Shown here: in pieces, positions 16,093 through 22,278 of the stretch
How positions within the stretch are numbered: position 1 is the stretch's first letter
How the letters are laid out: each line of letters opens with the position of its first letter
Origin: JAOPZW01 sp963806015
Lineage (GTDB): Bacteria; Actinomycetota; Thermoleophilia; Solirubrobacterales; Solirubrobacteraceae
DNA length: 64,000 nt
Direction: 5' to 3'
NCBI GenBank assembly: GCA_963806015.1
Contig: CAWDWM010000006.1
Coordinates: 777,682-841,681, forward strand
Position numbers and translations under genes: made by a program
The notes under the pieces: generated by a model
Databases searched by the model: none
Seen by the model: only the letters and a program-made list of their open reading frames with translations
Told to the model about the DNA's origin: nothing

Positions 16093-16967
16093 GCGCGATC
16101 AGCACGCAGGAGCTCGGCAAGCGCTACGGCTCGAAGTGGGCGCTGCGCGACTGCACGATCGAGGTGCCCGAGGGCTCGGTCACCGCGCTCGTCGGCCCCA
16201 ACGGCGCCGGCAAGACGACGCTGCTGCAGCTCGCCGTCGGACTGACCCGGCCGAGCGCGGGCGACGTGACGGTGCTCGGCCTCTCGCCGCGCGACCCGGC
16301 GCTGCTGGCGCGCGTCGGGTTCGTCGGCCAGGAGCATCCCCTGCACCGCGGCTTCACCGTCGCGGAGACGCTGAAGCTCGGACGCAAGCTCAACCCCGGT
16401 TGGGACGACGCATTGGCCCACGAGCGCGTGCGGCACCTCGACCTGCCGCTGGATCGCACGGTCGGCCGGCTCTCGGGCGGCCAGCGCGCGCAGGTCGCGC
16501 TGACCGTCGCGCTGGCCAAGCGGCCGGAGCTGCTGCTGCTCGACGAGCCGGTGGCCTCGCTCGACCCGCTGGCCCGGCGCGAGTTCCTCAGCGCGCTCAT
16601 GGAGGCCGTCAGCGAGACCGGTTTGACCGTGATCCTGTCCTCGCACATCGTGGCCGAGCTCGAGCGCGTCTGCGACCACCTCGTGATCCTCGCCCAGGCG
16701 CGCGCCGAGCTCGCCGGCCCGATCGACGAGATCGTCGCCGGCCATCGCCTGCTGACCGGGCCGCGCAACGACGCGGGCGCCGTCGCACGGGTCCACGACG
16801 TGATCCGCGAGCGCCACACCGAGCGGCAGACCACGCTGCTGGTCCGCGCCGACGGCCACGTCTACGACGCCGACTGGGAGCTGCACGAGGTGGACCTCGA
16901 GGAGATCGTGCTGGCGTACCTCGGCTACGGCGCGAGCCGGCCGCTGCCCGAGGCGGTGGTCCGATGA
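16089..16967 (+). CDS. ABC transporter ATP-binding protein
   Basis: 292 residues, one nucleotide-binding domain: Walker A GPNGAGKTT, Q-loop in FVGQEHPLHRGF, signature LSGGQRAQVAL, Walker B LLLLDEPVASLDPLAR, switch His in LSSHIVAELER. A C-terminal extension of about 80 residues follows the core, as in exporters of the CcmA/YtrB group. Cotranscribed with GntR and the permease by 4-base overlaps. Confidence 0.93.
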   Translation: MSAISTQELGKRYGSKWALRDCTIEVPEGSVTALVGPNGAGKTTLLQLAVGLTRPSAGDVTVLGLSPRDPALLARVGFVGQEHPLHRGFTVAETLKLGRKLNPGWDDALAHERVRHLDLPLDRTVGRLSGGQRAQVALTVALAKRPELLLLDEPVASLDPLARREFLSALMEAVSETGLTVILSSHIVAELERVCDHLVILAQARAELAGPIDEIVAGHRLLTGPRNDAGAVARVHDVIRERHTERQTTLLVRADGHVYDADWELHEVDLEEIVLAYLGYGASRPLPEAVVR

Positions 16968-17896
16968 TCTGGGTCGGATGGCGTCAACAGCGCGCCGAGG
17001 CGGCAATCGTCGCCGTCATGGTCGCCGCCCTGGCGGCGGTGCTGCTGCCCACCGGCCTCAACGTCGCCTCTGCGTTCGACGCCGGCCATCTCGCCTCGTG
17101 CACCGGCGCGACCCCGTCGCAGTTCTGCCAGCACGCGGTCGACCAGTTCCTCGTGCGCTTCAACGGCCTCGGGGGCCTCATCGCCTGGCTGACGCTGCTC
17201 CCCGGCCTGGTCGGCACCGTGCTGGCCGCGCCGCTGCTCGTCTCGCTCGAGCAGGGCACCCATCGGCTGGACTGGACGCAGAGCATCACGCGCCGGCGCT
17301 GGCTGGTGACCAAGCTCGGGCTCGCCGCCGCGGCGGCGGTCGTGGCGGCCGGCGTGCTCGTGCTCCTGGTGACCTGGTGGCGGATGCCGTTCGTGCGCCT
17401 GCAGGGCCGCATGGACAACAGCGTCTACGACTCCGAAGGCACCGTGGTCCTCGGCTACACCCTCTTCGCACTGGCGCTCTGCACGCTGGTCGGGGTGCTC
17501 TGGCGACGCGCCGTCCCCGCGCTGATGGTCGGCTTCGCCGGCTACTTCGCGGCACGCATCCTCTTCGACACCTCCGTGCGCCAGCACCTGCTGGCCCCGC
17601 TGCAGGCGACCTGGCGCGCCGACGGCGCGCCGCCGCCCAGTACCCGGCACGCCTGGGTGCTGCACGAGTTCCCCAGCGACCGCCTCGGCCACCTCGCGCC
17701 GTTCGACATCACCTGCGCCCACGGGCCCGCCGTCGCGACCAACTGCCCGCCCGCACCCGTCGGCTACGTGCACGCCGTCTACCACCCCGCCAGCCACTTC
17801 TGGGCCCTACAGGGGATCGAGACCGCGATCTTCGGCGGCCTGGGCGTCGCCATGCTCGCGTTCGCGGCGTGGTGGGTGCACGAGCGGGTGAGCTAG
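16964..17896 (+). CDS. ABC transporter permease
   Basis: 310 residues. About six hydrophobic segments: EAAIVAVMVAALAAVLLP near the start, a pair around GGLIAWLTLLPGLVGTVLAA and GLAAAAAVVAAGVLVLLVTW, GYTLFALALCTLVGVLW, ALMVGFAGYFAARIL, and a last helix GGLGVAMLAFAAWWVHE. A large extracytoplasmic loop sits before the last helix, containing CAHGPAVATNCPP, whose two cysteines may pair. The stop codon TAG interlocks with the convergent minus-strand ORF stop (CTAG). Likely an exporter of an unknown small molecule or peptide, controlled by the GntR protein. Confidence 0.85.
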   Translation: MIWVGWRQQRAEAAIVAVMVAALAAVLLPTGLNVASAFDAGHLASCTGATPSQFCQHAVDQFLVRFNGLGGLIAWLTLLPGLVGTVLAAPLLVSLEQGTHRLDWTQSITRRRWLVTKLGLAAAAAVVAAGVLVLLVTWWRMPFVRLQGRMDNSVYDSEGTVVLGYTLFALALCTLVGVLWRRAVPALMVGFAGYFAARILFDTSVRQHLLAPLQATWRADGAPPPSTRHAWVLHEFPSDRLGHLAPFDITCAHGPAVATNCPPAPVGYVHAVYHPASHFWALQGIETAIFGGLGVAMLAFAAWWVHERVS

Positions 17897-18267
17897 CGGT
17901 GGCGACGGCGCGGCGTCCCTTTGTCCCGCCGGCGGGACAACGACGACGGACGGGTCATGCGGAATCGGCGCCGAGCTCGGCCGCCAGCTGGTCTGAGCGC
18001 TGACGCAGCATCTCGCGACGGAGTCCTGGACCCCCCAGTCCCTGTCGCTCGCCTGGCCGTCGCGGACGAACGCTGCCAGACGTGCCCGTCGGCCGGATCG
18101 AGGAAGCTGATGTAGCCGCCGTCCGCGATCTGCAGCGGCTCGGTGAGACCGCCGGTGTGGGAGTACCCCGGCGTCGCGTGCGTCGAGCTGCGGTAGAAGG
18201 CGGGAACCAGGAAGTCGCTGACCTCGACGCCCCCGACTTGGTTCTCGGGTTCCCGGCACGCGGTCAA
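17893..18267 (-). CDS. small ORF after the ATP-grasp gene (hypothetical, possibly frameshifted)
   Basis: 124 codons from a TTG, 4 bases after the ATP-grasp stop, so in the same transcript. The first about 65 residues look coding, with consistently G/C third positions: VSDFLVPAFYRSSTHATPGY, then GGLTEPLQIADGGYISFLDP and ADGHVWQ. The rest is Arg-rich (SSATARRATG...) and resembles an out-of-frame reading, while another frame from about 18075 downward (FVRDGQASDRDWGVQDSVA) looks better. It could be a frameshifted small protein or a precursor peptide for the ATP-grasp ligase. The 20-bp palindrome lies in its 3' part, where it encodes SRRRDK. Confidence 0.4.
   Translation of the reverse strand: MTACREPENQVGGVEVSDFLVPAFYRSSTHATPGYSHTGGLTEPLQIADGGYISFLDPADGHVWQRSSATARRATGTGGSRTPSRDAASALRPAGGRARRRFRMTRPSSLSRRRDKGTPRRRHR
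17921..17940 (+). repeat. 20-bp perfect palindrome, copy 1 of the GTCCCGCCGGCGGGAC element
   Basis: TTGTCCCGCCGGCGGGACAA, a perfect 20-base palindrome 24 bases after the permease stop. It shares its central 16 bases exactly with copies at 39965-39980 and 42172-42187. It could act as a protein-binding site or, since it lies between convergent genes, as a bidirectional hairpin. Confidence 0.75.
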
Positions 18268-18271
18268 GCTC

Positions 18272-19201
18272 TCAGCGCGCGGCGCCGGCGAGGTGCCGTG
18301 CCACCGCGGCGGCGATCGGCTGACCGGTGTGGCCCTCGTAGTAGGCGTATGCCGGACTCGGATTGACCTCGAAGCAGACGGCTTCGCCCTCCGGAGTCAT
18401 CCGGAGGTCGATCCCGCTGAAGCGCAGCCCGAGCTCACGGGTGACGTCGATGCACCGCTCGGCCGTCGCATCGTCGAGCGTCGTCTCCTCCAGGCGGGCC
18501 GCCCGTCCGCCGTCCAGGCCCGCGTAGCGGTAGTCCGTCGCTTCCGAGGTCACGCGCGTGGCGAAGATCTGCCGGCCGACGACGTGGACGCGGACGTCCA
18601 CGCCGGGGACGTAGGCCTGGAACTGCACCGGGCACCAGCGGATGTCCTCGATGCGGTCGAAATCGTCCCAGGTGAGCTCCTGCACGACCGAGCGCGACCC
18701 GCTGACCGACTTGTAGACGACGCGGCCGTGCTCCGCGAAGAACGCGCGCACGAGCTCAGGTTCGTTGGTCACGAGCGTCTCGGGGATCGCGAACCCCGCA
18801 CGGGCGATGAGCTGCGCCTGGTAGGGCTTCGAGCCGTTGGAGGCCATCGCCGACGCGCGATTGACCACGCGCGCGGGCGTGATCTCCATCCACCGGTACA
18901 GCGTGTCGTGGAGCTCGCGACACGCGGTGCGCGCGGGCGAGTCCGGCGGCTCGCTGTCCAGCTCCGGGAGGATGCGGTCGTCCATGAGACGCGTGTAGAC
19001 GGCCCCGACGTCCTCGAGCCTGAGCGTGCCGCGCGACAGCTGCAGCTCGCCGCGGAGCCCGGAGCCGTCGAGCTCGAAGCTGCAGGTCCCGGCCACGGAC
19101 TCGCGCTGGTTGAACACCGTGGTCGGCACGCCCAGGCGATCGAGCTCGTGGGCCACGCGCGCCAGCGGGGCCTCGCTGGGGATGCCGCAGAGCAGGATCA
19201 T
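18272..19201 (-). CDS. ATP-grasp ligase, RimK/MvdD-like
   Basis: 309 residues. The ATP-grasp core has the first lysine in RVVYKSVSGSRSVVQEL, the adenine-linker region WCPVQFQAYVPGVDVRVHVV, and the metal-binding end FSGIDLRMTPEGEAVCFEVN followed by PSPAYAYYE, the E-x-N signature. The N-terminal 110 residues (ILLCGIPSEAPLARVAHELD; VYTRLMDD) form a pre-ATP-grasp domain as in peptide-modifying grasp ligases. Such enzymes form amide or ester bonds between carboxylates and amines or hydroxyls. Being downstream of a subtilase with a Lys/Asp-repeat tail, it may cross-link or extend that tail or a small peptide. It overlaps the 231-residue gene by 4 bases. Confidence 0.82.
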   Translation of the reverse strand: MILLCGIPSEAPLARVAHELDRLGVPTTVFNQRESVAGTCSFELDGSGLRGELQLSRGTLRLEDVGAVYTRLMDDRILPELDSEPPDSPARTACRELHDTLYRWMEITPARVVNRASAMASNGSKPYQAQLIARAGFAIPETLVTNEPELVRAFFAEHGRVVYKSVSGSRSVVQELTWDDFDRIEDIRWCPVQFQAYVPGVDVRVHVVGRQIFATRVTSEATDYRYAGLDGGRAARLEETTLDDATAERCIDVTRELGLRFSGIDLRMTPEGEAVCFEVNPSPAYAYYEGHTGQPIAAAVARHLAGAAR

Positions 19202-19893
19202 GCCGCGCGCGCCCGCAGCGCCTGCGCGACGGCGTCGACGCGCCCCTCGTCAGGCGAGGCGGTCGCGGGAAGCAGCGACGCGTCGGCGAACGCCCAGTCG
19301 TCGTCGAAGCGCGCCTCGAGGAGGTCGAGGTCGACGATCCGCGCCAGACGCTCGGCGCCCTGCCGAACGTCGTCCGGCGCCCCGTCGTCGTCCACCACGC
19401 GCCCGTCGATGACCAGCACGCGGCGGGCGGCGGGCGGAGCGCTTTCGTCGTCCGGGTAGGACCGGATCGCCAGGCCGGCCTCACGGGCCACGGCCCGCCA
19501 TTGGCACGGCAGCCGCCATGTCCCCGCGAGCGCGCTGCCGGTCGGCCGGTTGATCACCCGCTCCCCGAGCGAGGCCAGCCAGCTCTGGACGAGCGCGTAG
19601 AGCTCGCCTCCCGCGTACTCGCGGTCGGCCTCCGAGGCTCCGGCATACCCTTCGGCGCTCACCCACAGCAGGCGGTTGAGGACGCCCCGCACGTCGCGCG
19701 TGTCGATCACCCGCCCGTCGGCCAGCACCAAGCGCGTCCAGGCGCCGGCGCTGTCCACGCGGTGCTCCCAGCCCGCGCCATGGACCAACTCGCTCGCCTT
19801 GACGACCTCGAGCGGCGTCAGCCCGAGCGACTGCAGGCGGTCACCCGTCGCCGAGGCGTCGACGTCGGCGTCCTGGCAGGCGACGAGCCACAC
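19198..19893 (-). CDS. ATP-grasp companion protein
   Basis: 231 residues from a GTG one base after the subtilase stop. It resembles the pre-ATP-grasp domain of its neighbour without a clear catalytic core: VIDTRDVRGVLNRLLWVSAE parallels the ligase's VYTRLMDDRILPEL region, and YALVQSWLASLGERVINRP parallels its HDTLYRWMEITPARVVNR region. There is no E-x-N metal motif. It may be a truncated or specialised paralogue working as a recognition subunit for the ligase. I know no characterised family member. Confidence 0.6.
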   Translation of the reverse strand: MWLVACQDADVDASATGDRLQSLGLTPLEVVKASELVHGAGWEHRVDSAGAWTRLVLADGRVIDTRDVRGVLNRLLWVSAEGYAGASEADREYAGGELYALVQSWLASLGERVINRPTGSALAGTWRLPCQWRAVAREAGLAIRSYPDDESAPPAARRVLVIDGRVVDDDGAPDDVRQGAERLARIVDLDLLEARFDDDWAFADASLLPATASPDEGRVDAVAQALRARAA

Positions 19894-19894
19894 G

Positions 19895-21703
19895 TCACTG
19901 CGCCACGTCCGGCTCGTCCCGCAGGGCGGCGGTGGCGAGGTCGGGGCGGTGCTCGGGGGGGATGAAGTGCTGGACGGGGTCGGTGCTCACCACGGGCCAG
20001 GCCGCGGGCGCCGGCGCGAGATTGGCGAGGTTCGGCAGGTCGGTGAACTGCTTCTCCCTGCCGCCGTCCTTGAGCTCCTTCTGGGTCTCGACCTTGTCGC
20101 CCTTGTCGTCCTTGTGGTCCTTGCGGTCCTTGCCGTCCTTGTCGTCCTTGTGGTCCTTGTTGTCCTTCTGGAGCTTGTCGGGGTTGTCCTTGTTGTCCTT
20201 GCCGTCCTTGTTGTCCTTGTTGTCCTTGCCCTCGTTCTTGGTGTCCTTGCCGTCCTTGGCCTCCGACTTCTGGGGCGGAAGCAGGGCGATCAGGGCCGGC
20301 AGCTCGGGCAGCGACCCGATCCGCTGCGTGCTCGGGTTGGCCCCGTCCTGTTGCGGGGAGCCCGACACGCGCAGGACGTTGCGCGCGTCCGCCGGCGTGA
20401 GCGGCGCTCGCTTCGCACCGTTGAGGTTGACGCCCTGAAGCGAGGTCAGGACGCCGGCGACGATCGCGGCCGCGGCCGACGTGCCTCCGAACACGTCCGT
20501 GTACCAGATCGACTCGTCGCCGCCCTGCAGGTCGCCGTAGCCGAGCGTCGTGACCTCCGCCCCCCAGCCCTGCGCGTCGACGCACAGGCCGTAATTGGAG
20601 AACGCGAGCCGTGACCGCGCGGCCCCGTGGTCGCGGCCGTGCGTGTTCGCCGGCGGCGCGCCCGCGCCCACGATGATCGAGCCCGAGTCGGCCTGTGTGC
20701 GGTCGAACGCGTTGCGCCACGTCGGCGGGAAGCCGGGCGCGGGCTGGCCGTAGCGCGGATCGTCGAGGCTGACGCCCCCGTTGCCGGCGGGCACGACGAC
20801 GATCACGCCCTTCGCCGTGGCGGCCTTGATGGCGGCGAAGTCGTCCGGCCACCACTCGAGCGCGATGAAGCCCGCCGACCCGACGCCCGTCGCCCCCGGC
20901 CCTGGCCGCTGCCACTCCACCAGCAGGATCCCGCCCACGGGCAGCGCGTCGGCTGCGGCGTTGATGGCGGCGGCGGTCCCGAGTCCGAAGGTGGCGACCT
21001 GGCGGGCGCGGCAGGCGGGCGCGACTCCCGTGACGCCGAAGCTGTTGCGGTCGGCGCGGACGACGCCGAGCATCGCGGTGCCGTGGTTGCGAAAGCTGAG
21101 CGCGTCGATCTGGGTGCCGGCGATCACGCCGGCCGCGTCGCCGTGGAGGTCTTCGTGCTCGAGCCGCCAGGCGCCGCCGACGACCATGACCTCCATGCCG
21201 GCGCCGTCGCCGCCGGCGGTCGTCCACGCCGAGCGTGCGTTGACGCCGCCGGGCGCTGCGTCCAGGTAGCTCTGGCGCGACGTGAAGTCGGCGCTCGCCG
21301 CCGTCAGCAGGACCTCGGTCGCGGGCTTCGCGGAGGAGCCGTCCACCACGGGCGCCGGCTTCACGTACGCGCCCGCGACCGACTCCTCCTGCGTGAGCCG
21401 CGCGGCCACCGCCTCGTGATCTGCGCCCGCCGCGAGCTCGACGCGGTAGTAGACGGAGAGGTCCGGCGCCCCCGACGGCGCCGCGTGGTGCCTGGCGAGC
21501 ACGCGCGTCTCGCTGGCGCCGAACAGCGCGTGGGGCGTGACGGCGGTCTCGTCCAGCGCGGCGTTCAGCCGCCCGATATCGCCGGCCGCGGCGTGCGCGC
21601 GGCCCGCGTGCAGCCGAAGCTGCGCGTCGGGGTTCGCGACCAGGATGAGCTCCGGCTCGAGGCCGGGCGGGCCGTCGTCCTCCGCTGTCGCCATCTCGCT
21701 CAC
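19895..21703 (-). CDS. subtilisin-like (S8) protein with Lys/Asp-repeat tail and altered catalytic Asp site
   Basis: 602 residues. The S8 domain (about 150-455) shows catalytic His207 in RNHGTAMLGVV, the oxyanion Asn308 in VVVPAGNGGV, and Ser409 in FGGTSAAAAIVAG. The Asp strand, expected as a D in VxDxG or DVExGW, reads EVMVVGGAWRLEHEDL (171-186), so the usual Asp appears absent. Residues 1-150 form a possible pro-domain (VYYRVELAAGADHEAVAARL). Residues about 482-545 are an almost pure Lys/Asp/Asn repeat, then a Pro-rich tail. No signal peptide is obvious. It heads the minus-strand operon with the companion, the ATP-grasp ligase and the small ORF, and diverges from the giant-protein operon. 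Confidence 0.85.
   Translation of the reverse strand: MSEMATAEDDGPPGLEPELILVANPDAQLRLHAGRAHAAAGDIGRLNAALDETAVTPHALFGASETRVLARHHAAPSGAPDLSVYYRVELAAGADHEAVAARLTQEESVAGAYVKPAPVVDGSSAKPATEVLLTAASADFTSRQSYLDAAPGGVNARSAWTTAGGDGAGMEVMVVGGAWRLEHEDLHGDAAGVIAGTQIDALSFRNHGTAMLGVVRADRNSFGVTGVAPACRARQVATFGLGTAAAINAAADALPVGGILLVEWQRPGPGATGVGSAGFIALEWWPDDFAAIKAATAKGVIVVVPAGNGGVSLDDPRYGQPAPGFPPTWRNAFDRTQADSGSIIVGAGAPPANTHGRDHGAARSRLAFSNYGLCVDAQGWGAEVTTLGYGDLQGGDESIWYTDVFGGTSAAAAIVAGVLTSLQGVNLNGAKRAPLTPADARNVLRVSGSPQQDGANPSTQRIGSLPELPALIALLPPQKSEAKDGKDTKNEGKDNKDNKDGKDNKDNPDKLQKDNKDHKDDKDGKDRKDHKDDKGDKVETQKELKDGGREKQFTDLPNLANLAPAPAAWPVVSTDPVQHFIPPEHRPDLATAALRDEPDVAQ
20069..20260 (-). repeat. KDNKD/KDGKD low-complexity repeat in the subtilase gene
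   Basis: About 64 codons made almost entirely of Lys, Asp, Asn and Gly in units such as KDNKDG and KDHKDD. On the plus strand this shows as an irregular tandem of TCCTTG-TCC/TGG units. The AAG/GAC codons alternate, giving balanced charges along the tail. Slippage-prone and probably variable between strains. Confidence 0.85.
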
Positions 21704-21756
21704 CTCCGCTTGCGGGTGCGCAGACCGACGTCAGCCCTATCTAGCGCCGATCGATC

Positions 21757-21762
21757 TGTCAA
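21757..21762 (-). promoter_or_regulatory. candidate -35 box for the subtilase/ATP-grasp operon
   Basis: A perfect TTGACA on the minus strand, 54 bases before the subtilase start codon. A TA-rich stretch (TAGATAGGG) lies downstream, but its spacing to a good -10 is not ideal. Confidence 0.4.
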
Positions 21763-21766
21763 GACA

Positions 21767-21794
21767 CGGCTCGAGGGCTTGACCCCTCGAGCCG
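21767..21794. promoter_or_regulatory. 10-bp perfect inverted repeat between the divergent operons
   Basis: Arms CGGCTCGAGG and CCTCGAGCCG with an 8-base loop GCTTGACC. It lies between the minus-strand -35 and the plus-strand promoter, and its loop contains the plus-strand -35 (TTGACC). It is well placed as an operator controlling both transcripts, or as a 5' hairpin for the subtilase side. Confidence 0.6.
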
Positions 21795-21807
21795 CTCGCT
21801 TTACGAC
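21779..21807 (+). promoter_or_regulatory. candidate promoter of the giant-protein operon
   Basis: TTGACC (21779-21784) and TACGAC (21802-21807) with a 17-base spacer. Transcription would begin about 30 bases before the GTG of the first gene, which has an AAAGGG ribosome site. Confidence 0.45.
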
Positions 21808-21840
21808 TGTCCCGCGAGACCAACCGCGAAAGGGTGCGCA

Positions 21841-22278
21841 GTGCCAGTAGAGCTCGGCGAACAGGCCGTGCGCGAGGGGCTGGCGCGACGACTCGCCGGC
21901 CCTGACGAGCAGCCGGGTGGCATCGTCTGGGTCAAGGACGGTGACGAGGTCGTGGTGTGGCTGGACTCGCTGCGCGTCGAGCTCGCTCCCGCGCAGATCC
22001 GCGTGCGGGTCGACCTCGAGACCGACCAGACCGGGCGCGACGAGCAGGAGGTCGTCATCGCACTGGCGCCGCGATCGGGCCCACCCTCGTTGCTGGCGGT
22101 CGCCGGCGACCGCACCGCGGGCGGCCAGGCGCTCGCGGCCCGCTGGGGGCGCACGCTGCAGGACGCGGTGTGGGGTGCGTTGCTCGATCTCGCCGACGAG
22201 CGCGCGGGCGAGCGCGCGGCCGGCATCGCGGCCGACGACGGCACCCTGGTCGTCCACGCCGCCGGCGGGGCGCGATGA
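21841..22278 (+). CDS. hypothetical protein, first gene of the giant-protein operon
   Basis: 145 residues from a GTG with AAAGGG 6 bases upstream. Predicted alpha/beta: VREGLARRLAG, GIVWVKDGDEVVVWLDSLRV, QIRVRVDLETDQTGRDEQEV, VIALAPRSG, and a helical end ARWGRTLQDAVWGALLDLA. No signal peptide, no membrane segment and no known family. It overlaps the giant gene by 4 bases (ATGA), suggesting obligatory coupling. Its size suits a chaperone, adaptor or regulator of the giant product, but that is a guess. Confidence 0.65.
   Translation: MPVELGEQAVREGLARRLAGPDEQPGGIVWVKDGDEVVVWLDSLRVELAPAQIRVRVDLETDQTGRDEQEVVIALAPRSGPPSLLAVAGDRTAGGQALAARWGRTLQDAVWGALLDLADERAGERAAGIAADDGTLVVHAAGGAR

Noticed and set aside
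20069..20260. Possible CRISPR-like or VNTR array (regular TCCTTG units)
   Set aside because: Units are in-frame Lys/Asp codons of the subtilase without spacers; a coding low-complexity repeat.
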